DNA of 64,000 nt from Thiomicrorhabdus sp041583835. GTDB lineage: Bacteria; Pseudomonadota; Gammaproteobacteria; Thiomicrospirales; Thiomicrospiraceae. The stretch lies in assembly GCF_041583835.1 (NCBI RefSeq), contig NZ_JBFHFC010000001.1:1-64000 (forward strand), written 5' to 3'. Below the pieces are notes generated by a model. It saw nothing but the letters and a program-made list of their open reading frames with translations, did no database searches and was not told the origin of the DNA. Position numbers and translations under genes: made by a program. Positions 34,148-42,339 of this stretch are shown here, in pieces; the first letter of the stretch is position 1, and every line of letters starts with the position of its first letter.

Positions 34148-36634
34148 ATGGCAGAAGTATCGATAAAACAGTTTTCGGAAACACTCAACCTTTCTGTAGA
34201 AAAATTACTTTCACAGCTGGAAGCGTCCGGCGTGAAAGGTAAAAGTGCGGAAGATAACATTTCTGACGATGAAAAACGCACTTTATTGGCGTATTTGAAA
34301 AGCTTGCATGGCGAGTCGAGTGACGAAGCGCCTAAAAAAGTTACGTTACGTCGCAAGCAGACTTTAAATCTTTCGTCCGGTTCGGGTACCGGTAAACGTA
34401 CCGTTAACGTGGAAGTGCGCAAGAAGCGTACTTACGTTAAGAAGCCTGAACTAGAGCAAGCGGAAGAGAACCAGGATAACGAATTGGTTGAAGAAGTGCT
34501 TGCAGTTGAAGAAGTAGCGCAAGAACAAGATGCGGTGGTGGAAACAACTTCAACAGAAGAGATCGGCACATCACAAGAAGTGGTTTCAACCACTTCTGAA
34601 CCGGTTGCTGAAACGCCGGAAGTTGAGGATGTGATTGAAGTCGTCGCGCCTCCTCCTGAGAAAGAAGATCACTCTAAAGTTGCAAAAAAAGGCAAGAAAT
34701 CTCGTCATCAAGAAGTTGAGAAAGAAGAGCCTAAAGGTAACAAGAAAGCGCTGAAAGAGAAGAAATCATCAATCGGTGAAGATAATTTGCGTCGCTTGAA
34801 AAAGCGTAAAGGACAGCAGCCTGAGCGTCAGAAGCCGCAACAAAACGAGCATGCTTTCCAGAAGCCGACTGCGCCGGTCATCAAAGAAGTTAAGATTCCT
34901 GAAAGTATCAAACTGTCTGAATTAGCGGATCAAATGTCGGTTAAAGCCGGTGAAGTTATTAAGTTTATGATGATGAACTTGGGAACGATGGCTACCATTA
35001 ACCAAGTACTTGATCAGGAAACGGCTATGTTGATCGTTGAAGAGATGGGGCATAAGCCGGTCGCATTCAACGAAGTGACGATTGAAGACGAAGTGACAAG
35101 CCAGGAATATCACGGTGAAACGGTTCACCGTTCGCCGGTTGTTACTATTATGGGTCACGTTGACCACGGTAAAACCTCTTTGCTTGACTATATCCGTAAG
35201 GCGAAAGTCGCTCACGGTGAAGCCGGCGGGATCACTCAGCATATCGGTGCTTATCATGTAGATACCGATAAAGGTGGGGTTACCTTCATCGATACTCCTG
35301 GTCACGCGGCCTTTACGGCGATGCGTGCTCGTGGTGCCAAGGTAACCGACGTTGTCGTTATCGTGGTCGCTGCGGATGATGGTGTTATGCCTCAGACCAA
35401 AGAAGCGATTCAACACGCGAAAGCTTCCGGTGTCGGCATTGTAGTTGCCGTCAACAAGATGGATAAAGAAGCGGCTAATGCCGACCGTGTTATGCAGGAA
35501 ATGGTTGCCGAAGAAGTCATTCCTGAATCATGGGGTGGTAGTGTTCAGTTTGTTCCGGTTTCCGCTAAAACGGGAATGGGGATCGACGATCTATTGGATG
35601 CGATCTCGCTTGAATCCGAAATGTTGGAGCTTGAAGCGCCGACGGAAGGTCACGCTAAAGGTGTTGTTATCGAATCCCGTCTTGATAAAGGACGCGGTCC
35701 GGTTGCTACGGTATTGGTTCAATCCGGTACTTTGAAGAAGGGTGACATTGCACTGTGCGGTATGGAATACGGTCGCGTTCGTGCATTGGTTAGCGATTCC
35801 GGTGAGATGGTTGATTCTGCAGGTCCTTCCATTCCGGTTGAGATCCTGGGTCTTTCCGGCGTGCCGGTTGCTGGTGACGAGATGATTACCGTTGAAAGCG
35901 AGCGTAAAGCGCGTGAAGCGGCTACTTTCCGTCAAGGTAAGTTCAAGGAACTTAAGATTGCACGTCAACAGAAAGCCAAGTTGGACAATATGTTCAATAA
36001 GATGGCCGAAGGGGATATGCAGTACATCAACGTGGTATTGAAAGCGGATGTACAAGGTTCTATTGAAGCGATTGCCGACGCGCTAACTAAATTGTCTACC
36101 GACGAAGTTAAAGTAACTATCGTATCAAGCGGTGTAGGTGGTATCTCCGAGACGGATGCGAACTTGGCGATCGCTTCGGATGCATTGATTGTCGGTTTCA
36201 ACGTGCGTGCGGATGCAACGGCCAAGCGTTTGATCGACAGTGAAGGTATCGGCTTGAAGTATTACAGCGTTATCTATGAAATCGTCGATGACGTTAAACG
36301 TGCGATTGAAGGTAAGATGGCTCCTGACTTCAGAGAAGATATCGTCGGTGTGGCGGATGTTCGTGACGTGTTTAAAGCGCCGAAGATCGGTCTGATTGCC
36401 GGTTGTATGATTACCGAAGGTGTCGTTAAGCGTAACAACCCGATCCGCGTTCTACGCGATAACGTGGTTATCTACCAAGGTGTCCTTGAGTCGCTACGTC
36501 GCTTTAAAGACGATGTGCAGGAAGTCCAGAAAGGGATCGAGTGTGGTATCGGCGTTAAGGACTACAATGACGTTAGAGTCGGTGACCAAATCGAATGTTA
36601 CGAGCGCGTTGAAGTTAAGCGTACTCTAGATTAA
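34148..36634 (+). CDS. infB: Translation initiation factor IF-2
   Basis: 828 residues. The N-terminal IF2N domain (EVSIKQFSETLNLSVEKLL) is followed by a long charged Lys/Glu-rich linker (about 60-245), a second IF2N-like segment, and the G domain from about 330 with G1 GHVDHGKTS, G3 DTPGHAAF and G4 NKMD. Beta-barrel and fMet-tRNA-binding C-terminal domains complete it. It places initiator tRNA on the 30S subunit. GGGAGAG precedes the ATG. Confidence 0.98.
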   Translation: MAEVSIKQFSETLNLSVEKLLSQLEASGVKGKSAEDNISDDEKRTLLAYLKSLHGESSDEAPKKVTLRRKQTLNLSSGSGTGKRTVNVEVRKKRTYVKKPELEQAEENQDNELVEEVLAVEEVAQEQDAVVETTSTEEIGTSQEVVSTTSEPVAETPEVEDVIEVVAPPPEKEDHSKVAKKGKKSRHQEVEKEEPKGNKKALKEKKSSIGEDNLRRLKKRKGQQPERQKPQQNEHAFQKPTAPVIKEVKIPESIKLSELADQMSVKAGEVIKFMMMNLGTMATINQVLDQETAMLIVEEMGHKPVAFNEVTIEDEVTSQEYHGETVHRSPVVTIMGHVDHGKTSLLDYIRKAKVAHGEAGGITQHIGAYHVDTDKGGVTFIDTPGHAAFTAMRARGAKVTDVVVIVVAADDGVMPQTKEAIQHAKASGVGIVVAVNKMDKEAANADRVMQEMVAEEVIPESWGGSVQFVPVSAKTGMGIDDLLDAISLESEMLELEAPTEGHAKGVVIESRLDKGRGPVATVLVQSGTLKKGDIALCGMEYGRVRALVSDSGEMVDSAGPSIPVEILGLSGVPVAGDEMITVESERKAREAATFRQGKFKELKIARQQKAKLDNMFNKMAEGDMQYINVVLKADVQGSIEAIADALTKLSTDEVKVTIVSSGVGGISETDANLAIASDALIVGFNVRADATAKRLIDSEGIGLKYYSVIYEIVDDVKRAIEGKMAPDFREDIVGVADVRDVFKAPKIGLIAGCMITEGVVKRNNPIRVLRDNVVIYQGVLESLRRFKDDVQEVQKGIECGIGVKDYNDVRVGDQIECYERVEVKRTLD

Positions 36635-36668
36635 TCGTCTAATAATCGATTGAACCGTACTAAAAGAG

Positions 36669-36741
36669 TGTTAAAAAATCAGCAGATCGGCAAGCTCTGC
36701 TGTAACACGAATTACGAAAATGCTCCTGATGGGGCATTTTC
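36669..36741 (+). other. Two intercistronic hairpins between infB and rbfA
   Basis: The first has an outer stem GTGTTA/TAACAC and inner stem CAGCAGA/TCTGCTG (about 36669-36708). The second pairs GAAAATGC with GCATTTTC (about 36715-36742), just before the rbfA start region. Neither ends in a proper T-run, so they look like RNA processing or stability elements rather than terminators. Confidence 0.5.
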
Positions 36742-36762
36742 GCTTTATGAGAATTCACAAAT

Positions 36763-37125
36763 ATGAATCAACAAAACTTCAGCCGCCCAACCAGGGTTGC
36801 ACAAGAAATCAAGAAAACACTGGCCGAATTGCTATTAAGAGAAGCTAAAGACCCGCGTTTTCAAAAAATCAATTTGACCGACTGCAAGGTGTCCAAAGAC
36901 TTGAGTCATGCAAAGGTGCATTTTGCATTAATCGGCCATAATGAATCCGATCCGGAAGTCGCCGATGTACTTCAGGCGCTTGAAAAAGCAAAAGGCTTTT
37001 TAAGAACCGAGTTGGGGAGCCGTTTGAAATTGCGTATTGTGCCTAACTTGCGTTTTTATTATGACTCTGCACCGGAACATGCCGCTTATATCGAAGATTT
37101 GATCAATAGGGCGTTGAATAAGTAA
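36763..37125 (+). CDS. rbfA: Ribosome-binding factor A
   Basis: 120 residues. Single KH-like domain with RVAQEIKKTLAELLLREAKDPR (about 12-33), VSKDLSHAKVHFALIG and LRTELGSRLKLRIVPNLRFYYDSAPEHAAYIEDLI. It supports late 16S rRNA maturation and cold adaptation. Its stop TAA is directly followed by the ATG of truB. Confidence 0.97.
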   Translation: MNQQNFSRPTRVAQEIKKTLAELLLREAKDPRFQKINLTDCKVSKDLSHAKVHFALIGHNESDPEVADVLQALEKAKGFLRTELGSRLKLRIVPNLRFYYDSAPEHAAYIEDLINRALNK

Positions 37126-38067
37126 ATGACTCAATACAGACGTCCTCCAAGAGAGAATATCAACGGTATTGTATTGTTGAATAAGCCCGCAGGCGTTTCT
37201 TCAAACGGCATCCTGCAACAGGTCATGAGAGTCTTTAACGCTAAAAAAGGTGGTCATACCGGAGCTTTAGATCCATTTGCAACCGGTCTGTTGCCGATCT
37301 GTTTAGGTGAAGCGACCAAAGTTTCCGGTCTATTGCTTGATTCCGACAAACGTTATACCGCTACTTTGAAATTGGGCGAGCAAAGCGATACGGGCGATAC
37401 CGAAGGCGAAATTATCAAAACCCTTCCGGTGCCTGAAATGAGCGTCGAATCGATTGAAGCGGTTTTGGAAAAATTCCGTGGAGATATCGAACAGCTTCCG
37501 CCGATGTATTCCGCGTTGAAGCACCAGGGCAAGCCGCTTTATTATTATGCTCGCAAGGGCATTGAAATCGATCGTCCTACTCGTCCTATTACGATTAGAG
37601 AACTTAATCTCGTTAGCTTTAGCGACGACCAGCTTGTCTTTGATGTGTTGTGTTCCAAAGGTACTTATGTACGTACTTTGGGTGAAGATATTGCCAAAGC
37701 GTTAGGAACGGTCGGACATTTAACCGCTTTGCACCGTACAAAGACCGGCAGTTTGTCGGGTGACGATATGTTAACCCTTGAAGAGATCGAGCAGCAAAAA
37801 CACGCCTGTTTGCAACCGTTGGATATCGCTTTGGCGCATCTTCAGCGTATTGATTTGAATGCCGAACAAACGGATTTAATCAAACACGGTCAAAAATTGG
37901 ATTTAGAACAGCCGCAAACTCAGTTAGTACGGTTTTACGACGATCAGGGCGTGTTTTTTGCCGTTGGAGAGTGGCAGGCCGATAAAAACCTTCTCAAGCC
38001 GAAACGTGTATTCAATCTTGAATCGCAAACGACGGCTAACGGCGAAAATCCAAAGGAATTGAATTAA
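37126..38067 (+). CDS. truB: tRNA pseudouridine-55 synthase TruB
   Basis: 313 residues. It makes the T-loop pseudouridine of tRNAs. GGHTGALDPFATGLLPICLGEATK (about 43-66) contains the catalytic aspartate D48. YSALKHQGKPLYYYARKGIEI (about 128-148) and CSKGTYVRTLGEDIAKALG are further family blocks, with a short C-terminal PUA-like domain. Its stop overlaps the next start as TAATG. Confidence 0.97.
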   Translation: MTQYRRPPRENINGIVLLNKPAGVSSNGILQQVMRVFNAKKGGHTGALDPFATGLLPICLGEATKVSGLLLDSDKRYTATLKLGEQSDTGDTEGEIIKTLPVPEMSVESIEAVLEKFRGDIEQLPPMYSALKHQGKPLYYYARKGIEIDRPTRPITIRELNLVSFSDDQLVFDVLCSKGTYVRTLGEDIAKALGTVGHLTALHRTKTGSLSGDDMLTLEEIEQQKHACLQPLDIALAHLQRIDLNAEQTDLIKHGQKLDLEQPQTQLVRFYDDQGVFFAVGEWQADKNLLKPKRVFNLESQTTANGENPKELN

Positions 38068-38909
38068 TGTTGTTTGATAAAGCCGACGGCATTTTGGATC
38101 TGCGCAGCTTTGAAGAATTCAAGACGTCACATATCAAAGATTCCACTTGGATGGCTTGGCAGGATTTACCTGAATTGCTGAATGAGTTGCCGGCTTCACC
38201 GGCCCAGTTTTTTTTGATTGGTCACGAAGGGGCGATTGAAGAAATTTCCATTTTTTTGCACGGCAAAGACTATCAAGTTATGGGTTCCCTGGTTGTAAAC
38301 GATGAAGCGGATTTGCAACGTTGGCAGGATGAGTTGCCGGATGCTTGGGTGAGCGGAGCGCAGTCAAAACGGTTATGGTCGCCAAGTAGCTTGCTTCAAG
38401 AATTTACCGACATGATCGATCTGGACGTTAAGAGTCTTAGGCCGACGGCGGTTGATTTAGGTTGCGGCGGAGGACGTGATGCCGTTTTTTTGGCTAAGCA
38501 AGGCTGGCAGGTAACCGGAATTGATCAGGAAAACCGTGTCATTAAGCGTGCTAAGCAATTGGCAAATCGTTCGGGTGCGGCCGTTAAATGGAAATGTTGC
38601 GATTTAAAAAAAGACGGTTGTTTGCCTGCTGAACCCGTTGATTTAGTTGTAATTATACGTTTCTTGAATCGTGACTTGTTTCCGCAAATAAAGTCGTTGG
38701 TCAAGCCCGGCGGCTGGATTGTATTCCAAACGTTTGCCGAAGGTGCAGAAGCGTTCGGTTCACCTAAAAACCCTAACTTCCTTTTAAAACCGGGCGAGCT
38801 AGAGCAAGTTTTTGCGGATTTTTCGGTGATTGTTGATAAAATAGACACATTGCCCGACGGGCGTCCGGTCGCTTCTTTTATTGCGCAAAACCCACGGACG
38901 GCCGTCTAG
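38067..38909 (+). CDS. Rhodanese-like domain fused to a SAM-dependent methyltransferase
   Basis: 280 residues. The N-terminal part (about 1-95) has a rhodanese-like opening, ILDLRSFEEFKTSHIKDSTWM, but the active-site loop reads FFLIGHEGA (about 48-56), with no cysteine where the sulfur-accepting one is expected. Sulfur transfer is therefore unlikely. From about 125 a class I methyltransferase follows with motif I VDLGCGGGRDAVFLA and GIDQE as the acidic ribose-binding end of strand 2, similar to TehB-type enzymes. The substrate is unknown. It is coupled to truB by overlap, inside the translation operon, so an RNA or ribosome-linked substrate is possible but is only an inference. Confidence 0.8.
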   Translation: MLFDKADGILDLRSFEEFKTSHIKDSTWMAWQDLPELLNELPASPAQFFLIGHEGAIEEISIFLHGKDYQVMGSLVVNDEADLQRWQDELPDAWVSGAQSKRLWSPSSLLQEFTDMIDLDVKSLRPTAVDLGCGGGRDAVFLAKQGWQVTGIDQENRVIKRAKQLANRSGAAVKWKCCDLKKDGCLPAEPVDLVVIIRFLNRDLFPQIKSLVKPGGWIVFQTFAEGAEAFGSPKNPNFLLKPGELEQVFADFSVIVDKIDTLPDGRPVASFIAQNPRTAV

Positions 38910-38934
38910 ATTTGATATAGATTGTGGAGACCTT

Positions 38935-39426
38935 ATGATAAGTATGACAGCCAAAGAATTATTCAACTTTTTCCAGAGCCACTTGATTTGTGAGTCGTTG
39001 ACTCGCGATGACGTCGAAAAGTTGATCACCTTTTTACAAGAAAAGAATTATGAAGGTGGTGACATTATTTCGGATACGGGTGAAGTGGGTGATTCCCTAG
39101 GTTTTGTGATCGAAGGTAAGGTTCAGTTCATCAGCGGTACAGGGTCCGAAGCAGCGGAAGTCGGTAAGCAGGGTGAAGGAAGCCTGATCGGTGAGATGTC
39201 TTTCTTTGACCGTAAGCCGCGTAACCTGAAAATGTCTGCATGTAAGAAGGGCGTCAAGTTATTGATCCTGACACGCCCTATGTACGACCGCTTAAAAGTC
39301 GAAGAGCCTTATATTGCGGTAAATATCCTTGAAAACGCGATCGTTAGTTTGGATACGTTGATTCGCCACATGGGCGATGACATCAATGCCTTGGAAAATT
39401 ACGTTCACGGTTTCGGAAAGCGTTAA
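38935..39426 (+). CDS. Single-domain cyclic-nucleotide-binding protein
   Basis: 163 residues from the ATG at 38935, chosen because GGAGA at 38923-38927 sits about 7 bp upstream. An earlier in-frame ATG at 38881 overlaps the previous gene and adds 18 atypical residues. A CAP-type cNMP fold is at about 20-130, with a phosphate-binding cassette GEMSFFDRKPRN that keeps the acid and arginine, so ligand binding (cAMP, cGMP or c-di-GMP) is possible. A C-terminal helix follows; there is no DNA-binding HTH. Its partner is unknown. It lies between truB and rpsO. Confidence 0.8.
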   Translation: MISMTAKELFNFFQSHLICESLTRDDVEKLITFLQEKNYEGGDIISDTGEVGDSLGFVIEGKVQFISGTGSEAAEVGKQGEGSLIGEMSFFDRKPRNLKMSACKKGVKLLILTRPMYDRLKVEEPYIAVNILENAIVSLDTLIRHMGDDINALENYVHGFGKR

Positions 39427-39489
39427 TTTATTACATTGCGGATTTTTTAGATTAAGTCTTTGATTTTTTGTGTAAAGTGCAAATTATTG

Positions 39490-39517
39490 TTGAATGTTAC
39501 CGGTAAATCCGTAAAAT
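39490..39517 (+). promoter_or_regulatory. Putative sigma-70 promoter of rpsO
   Basis: TTGAAT (39490-39495), a 16-bp spacer, then TAAAAT (39512-39517), about 75 bp before the rpsO ATG. Confidence 0.55.
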
Positions 39518-39591
39518 ACTCGAGTTCAGCTTCTATCATCGGTTGTGGAAGTTGATTTTTAATTAAAACCGATCCTATGGAGAAAAAAGTA

Positions 39592-39858
39592 ATGTTTAAC
39601 GCAGAAGTTAAAGCAAAAATCGTTGCAGAATACGCTACATCAGAAGGTGATACAGGTTCACCGGAAGTACAAATCGCACTTCTAACTCACCGTATCAAGT
39701 ACCTAACTGAGCACTTCAAAGAGCACAAACAAGACAACCATTCTCGTACTGGTTTATTACGTTTGGTAAGCCGTCGTCGTAAGCTTCTAGATTACATTCA
39801 CAAGAAAGATGGTGAAAGATATCTAAGCATCATCAAGCGTCTAGGTTTACGTAAGTAA
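39592..39858 (+). CDS. rpsO: 30S ribosomal protein S15
   Basis: 88 residues from the ATG at 39592, the usual length; an in-frame ATG at 39577 (MEKKV) overlaps the purine-rich ribosome site GGAGAA. Key blocks: EYATSEGDTGSPEVQIALLTHRI, HFKEHKQDNHSRTGLLRLVSRRRKLLDYI and YLSIIKRLGLRK. S15 binds 16S helices 20-22. It precedes pnp in the conserved rpsO-pnp order. Confidence 0.98.
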   Translation: MFNAEVKAKIVAEYATSEGDTGSPEVQIALLTHRIKYLTEHFKEHKQDNHSRTGLLRLVSRRRKLLDYIHKKDGERYLSIIKRLGLRK

Positions 39859-39876
39859 TCGACTCGTTTGAAGACT

Positions 39877-39908
39877 AAAAAAACCCTGCTTTGCAGGGTT
39901 TTTTTTTG
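39877..39908 (+). terminator. Intrinsic terminator of rpsO
   Basis: ACCCTGC-TTT-GCAGGGT flanked by A6 and T8, 19 bp after the rpsO stop. Confidence 0.93.
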
Positions 39909-40020
39909 CCAAAAAATTATAAAAAAACAGCTGGTTTGGCTCTGAATAAGAGGTAGAATGAACGGGTTTTAATATTCGTTTTTTTATCGTATTTATTCTG
40001 TATGGGCTGTAAACCAAGAG

Positions 40021-40066
40021 CCTGGATCCCTAAGCGTTAAAATCATTTTATGTTTAGGGATTCAGG
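40021..40066 (+). promoter_or_regulatory. Hairpin in the pnp leader
   Basis: CCTGgATCCCTAA pairs with TTAGGGATtCAGG, and the stem can extend through AAAAT/TTTTA. A long double-stranded leader of this kind upstream of pnp is the known target of RNase III and PNPase autoregulation in E. coli. The same use here is inferred from position. Confidence 0.65.
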
Positions 40067-40112
40067 TTTCAGCCGAGATGCAGATCTGTTTTTATCATGA
40101 GGATGATGCTGT

Positions 40113-42203
40113 ATGGCTAAAATCACCAAAACCTTTCAATATGGAAAGCATCAAGTTTCTTTAGAGACTGGAGAAGTTGCACGTCAAGCTGACGGTGCGG
40201 TAATTATCGGCATGGGAGATACCCGTGTATTGGTAACGGTCGTCGCTGCCAAGTCTGCTAAAGAAGGACAGGATTTTTTCCCGTTAACCGTTAACTATCA
40301 AGAAAAGTCTTACGCGGCCGGCCGTATTCCCGGCGGTTTCTTGAAGCGAGAAGGCCGTCCTTCTGAAAAAGAGACGTTGACCTCGCGTTTGATCGACCGT
40401 CCAATTCGCCCTCTATTTCCTAAAGGTTTCTTGAATGAAGTGCAGATCATTGCGACCGTGATCGCATTGGATCCGACAGTGGGAACAGAAGTTCCTGCCA
40501 TGTTGGGTACATCGGCTGCACTAGCGATTTCGGGTATTCCGTTTAATGGTCCGATCGGTGCGGCGATTGTTGGTTACAGTAATGAAGAATATCTGTTAAA
40601 CCCTAGTTCCGAAGAACTTCAAGATTCCGATTTGGAATTGAGTGTCGCCGGTACTAAAGACGCCGTATTGATGGTTGAGTCGGAAGCGGCCGAGTTGTCT
40701 GAAGAAGTCATGTTGGGCGCGGTTATGTTTGGTCATCAGCAGATGCAAACAGCGATTACCGCTATTGAAGAATTCGCTCAAGAAGCCGGTAAGCCGACTT
40801 GGGATTGGCAGCCGTCTGAAGAGAATACAGCATTAAAAACAGCGGTATTCGATTTGATTCGTAGCGACGTTGAAGCCGCGTATTTGATTTCAGATAAAAT
40901 GGATCGTTACAGTGCTTTGGATGCCGCTAAATCAAAAGCGATTGAAGCATTAGCCGTGTCTGAACAAAACCCGGAAGGTTTTGATGAAAAAGACATCGAA
41001 GGCATGTTCGGTAAGTTGCAAAAAGACATCGTTCGCGGTCGTATCATCGCCGGTGAACCACGTATTGACGGTCGTGACGGTAAAACCGTCCGTAATATCG
41101 ACTGTAAAGTAGGTGTATTGCCTCAGGTTCACGGTTCTGCTTTGTTTACCCGTGGTGAGACTCAGGCTTTGGTGGTCACGACGCTTGGTACTGAAAAAGA
41201 CGCTAAGATGGTCGACGACTTAACCGGTTCTTACAGTGACCGTTTCATGCTGCATTATAACTTCCCTCCGTTTTCGGTCGGTGAGTGTGGTCGTGTCGGT
41301 AGCCCTGGACGTCGTGAAATCGGTCACGGAATGTTGGCGCGTCGCGGTGTAGCGGCTTTGTTGCCGACGGCGGAAGAATTCCCTTATACCATCCGTGTTG
41401 TTTCTGAAATCACCGAGTCGAACGGTTCAAGCTCAATGGCGTCGGTCTGTGGTACGTCAATGTCCTTGATGCACGCCGGTGTGCCGATTGCAGCGCCGAT
41501 TGCCGGTATCGCAATGGGTCTTATCAAAGAAGAGAGCGGTTTTGCCGTTCTTTCGGATATCTTGGGTGACGAAGATCACCTGGGTGACATGGACTTTAAA
41601 GTGGCCGGTACCGACCAAGGTATCACTGCATTGCAGATGGATATCAAGATCAACGGTATCACCGAAGAGATCATGACGATCGCATTGGATCAAGCTAAGG
41701 AAGGACGTTTGCACATTCTTGGCGAAATGGCGAAAGCGATCAGTTCGTCAAATACCGATGTAGCCGGTACGGCGCCTCGTTTCTTCATGGTAAAAGTGAA
41801 ACCTGAGAAAGTACGTGAAATCATCGGTAAAGGTGGTTCGACTATTCGTGCGTTGACGGAAGAGACCGGTTGTACAATCGAGATCGATGACGACGGTAAC
41901 GTTAAAATCGCTTCTTCCGATGAAGAGTCTGCAAACCTTGCTAAAGCACGTATCGCTGAAATCACGGCTGAGCCTGAAATCGGTAAAACTTACGATGCGG
42001 TCGTTAAGAAAATTGTCGACTTCGGTGCGTTCGTGGCTTATATGCCGGGTCGTGAAGGTCTTGTTCACGTTTCTCAAATCGCTGAAGAGCGTGTCGAGAA
42101 CGTTGAAGACTACCTGAAAGAGGGTCAGGAAATCCGTGTGAAGTTGACTGATATCGACAAGCAAGGACGCGTTAAGCTTTCTATGAAAGACGCAGATGCC
42201 TGA
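40113..42203 (+). CDS. pnp: Polyribonucleotide nucleotidyltransferase (PNPase)
   Basis: 696 residues: two RNase PH domains (about 5-230 and 300-545) joined by a helical domain, then KH (about 552-615; VREIIGKGGSTIRALTEETG) and S1 (about 620-692; GKTYDAVVKKIVDFGAFVAYMPGREGLVHVSQI). PNPase degrades RNA 3' to 5' by phosphorolysis. FSVGECGRVGSPGRREIGHGMLARRG and DQGITALQMDIKINGI are in the catalytic second core. It is preceded by a strong leader hairpin and followed by a terminator. Confidence 0.98.
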   Translation: MAKITKTFQYGKHQVSLETGEVARQADGAVIIGMGDTRVLVTVVAAKSAKEGQDFFPLTVNYQEKSYAAGRIPGGFLKREGRPSEKETLTSRLIDRPIRPLFPKGFLNEVQIIATVIALDPTVGTEVPAMLGTSAALAISGIPFNGPIGAAIVGYSNEEYLLNPSSEELQDSDLELSVAGTKDAVLMVESEAAELSEEVMLGAVMFGHQQMQTAITAIEEFAQEAGKPTWDWQPSEENTALKTAVFDLIRSDVEAAYLISDKMDRYSALDAAKSKAIEALAVSEQNPEGFDEKDIEGMFGKLQKDIVRGRIIAGEPRIDGRDGKTVRNIDCKVGVLPQVHGSALFTRGETQALVVTTLGTEKDAKMVDDLTGSYSDRFMLHYNFPPFSVGECGRVGSPGRREIGHGMLARRGVAALLPTAEEFPYTIRVVSEITESNGSSSMASVCGTSMSLMHAGVPIAAPIAGIAMGLIKEESGFAVLSDILGDEDHLGDMDFKVAGTDQGITALQMDIKINGITEEIMTIALDQAKEGRLHILGEMAKAISSSNTDVAGTAPRFFMVKVKPEKVREIIGKGGSTIRALTEETGCTIEIDDDGNVKIASSDEESANLAKARIAEITAEPEIGKTYDAVVKKIVDFGAFVAYMPGREGLVHVSQIAEERVENVEDYLKEGQEIRVKLTDIDKQGRVKLSMKDADA

Positions 42204-42233
42204 TAACGCTTTTTGCGTTACAAGTGTTTGATT

Positions 42234-42264
42234 TAAAAGGGCCATTTCAAATGGCCCTTTTTAT
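42234..42264 (+). terminator. Intrinsic terminator of pnp
   Basis: AAAGGGCCATTT pairs with AAATGGCCCTTT with a 2-nt core loop (in practice larger) and T5. A smaller hairpin AACGC-TTTTT-GCGTT lies at about 42206-42220. Confidence 0.9.
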
Positions 42265-42339
42265 CACTTGAGTTATGGCTAAGTAAGCCCTATAAATGAC
42301 TCATTCGAATTCTACTAAAAATATATTTTGGAACTATCT

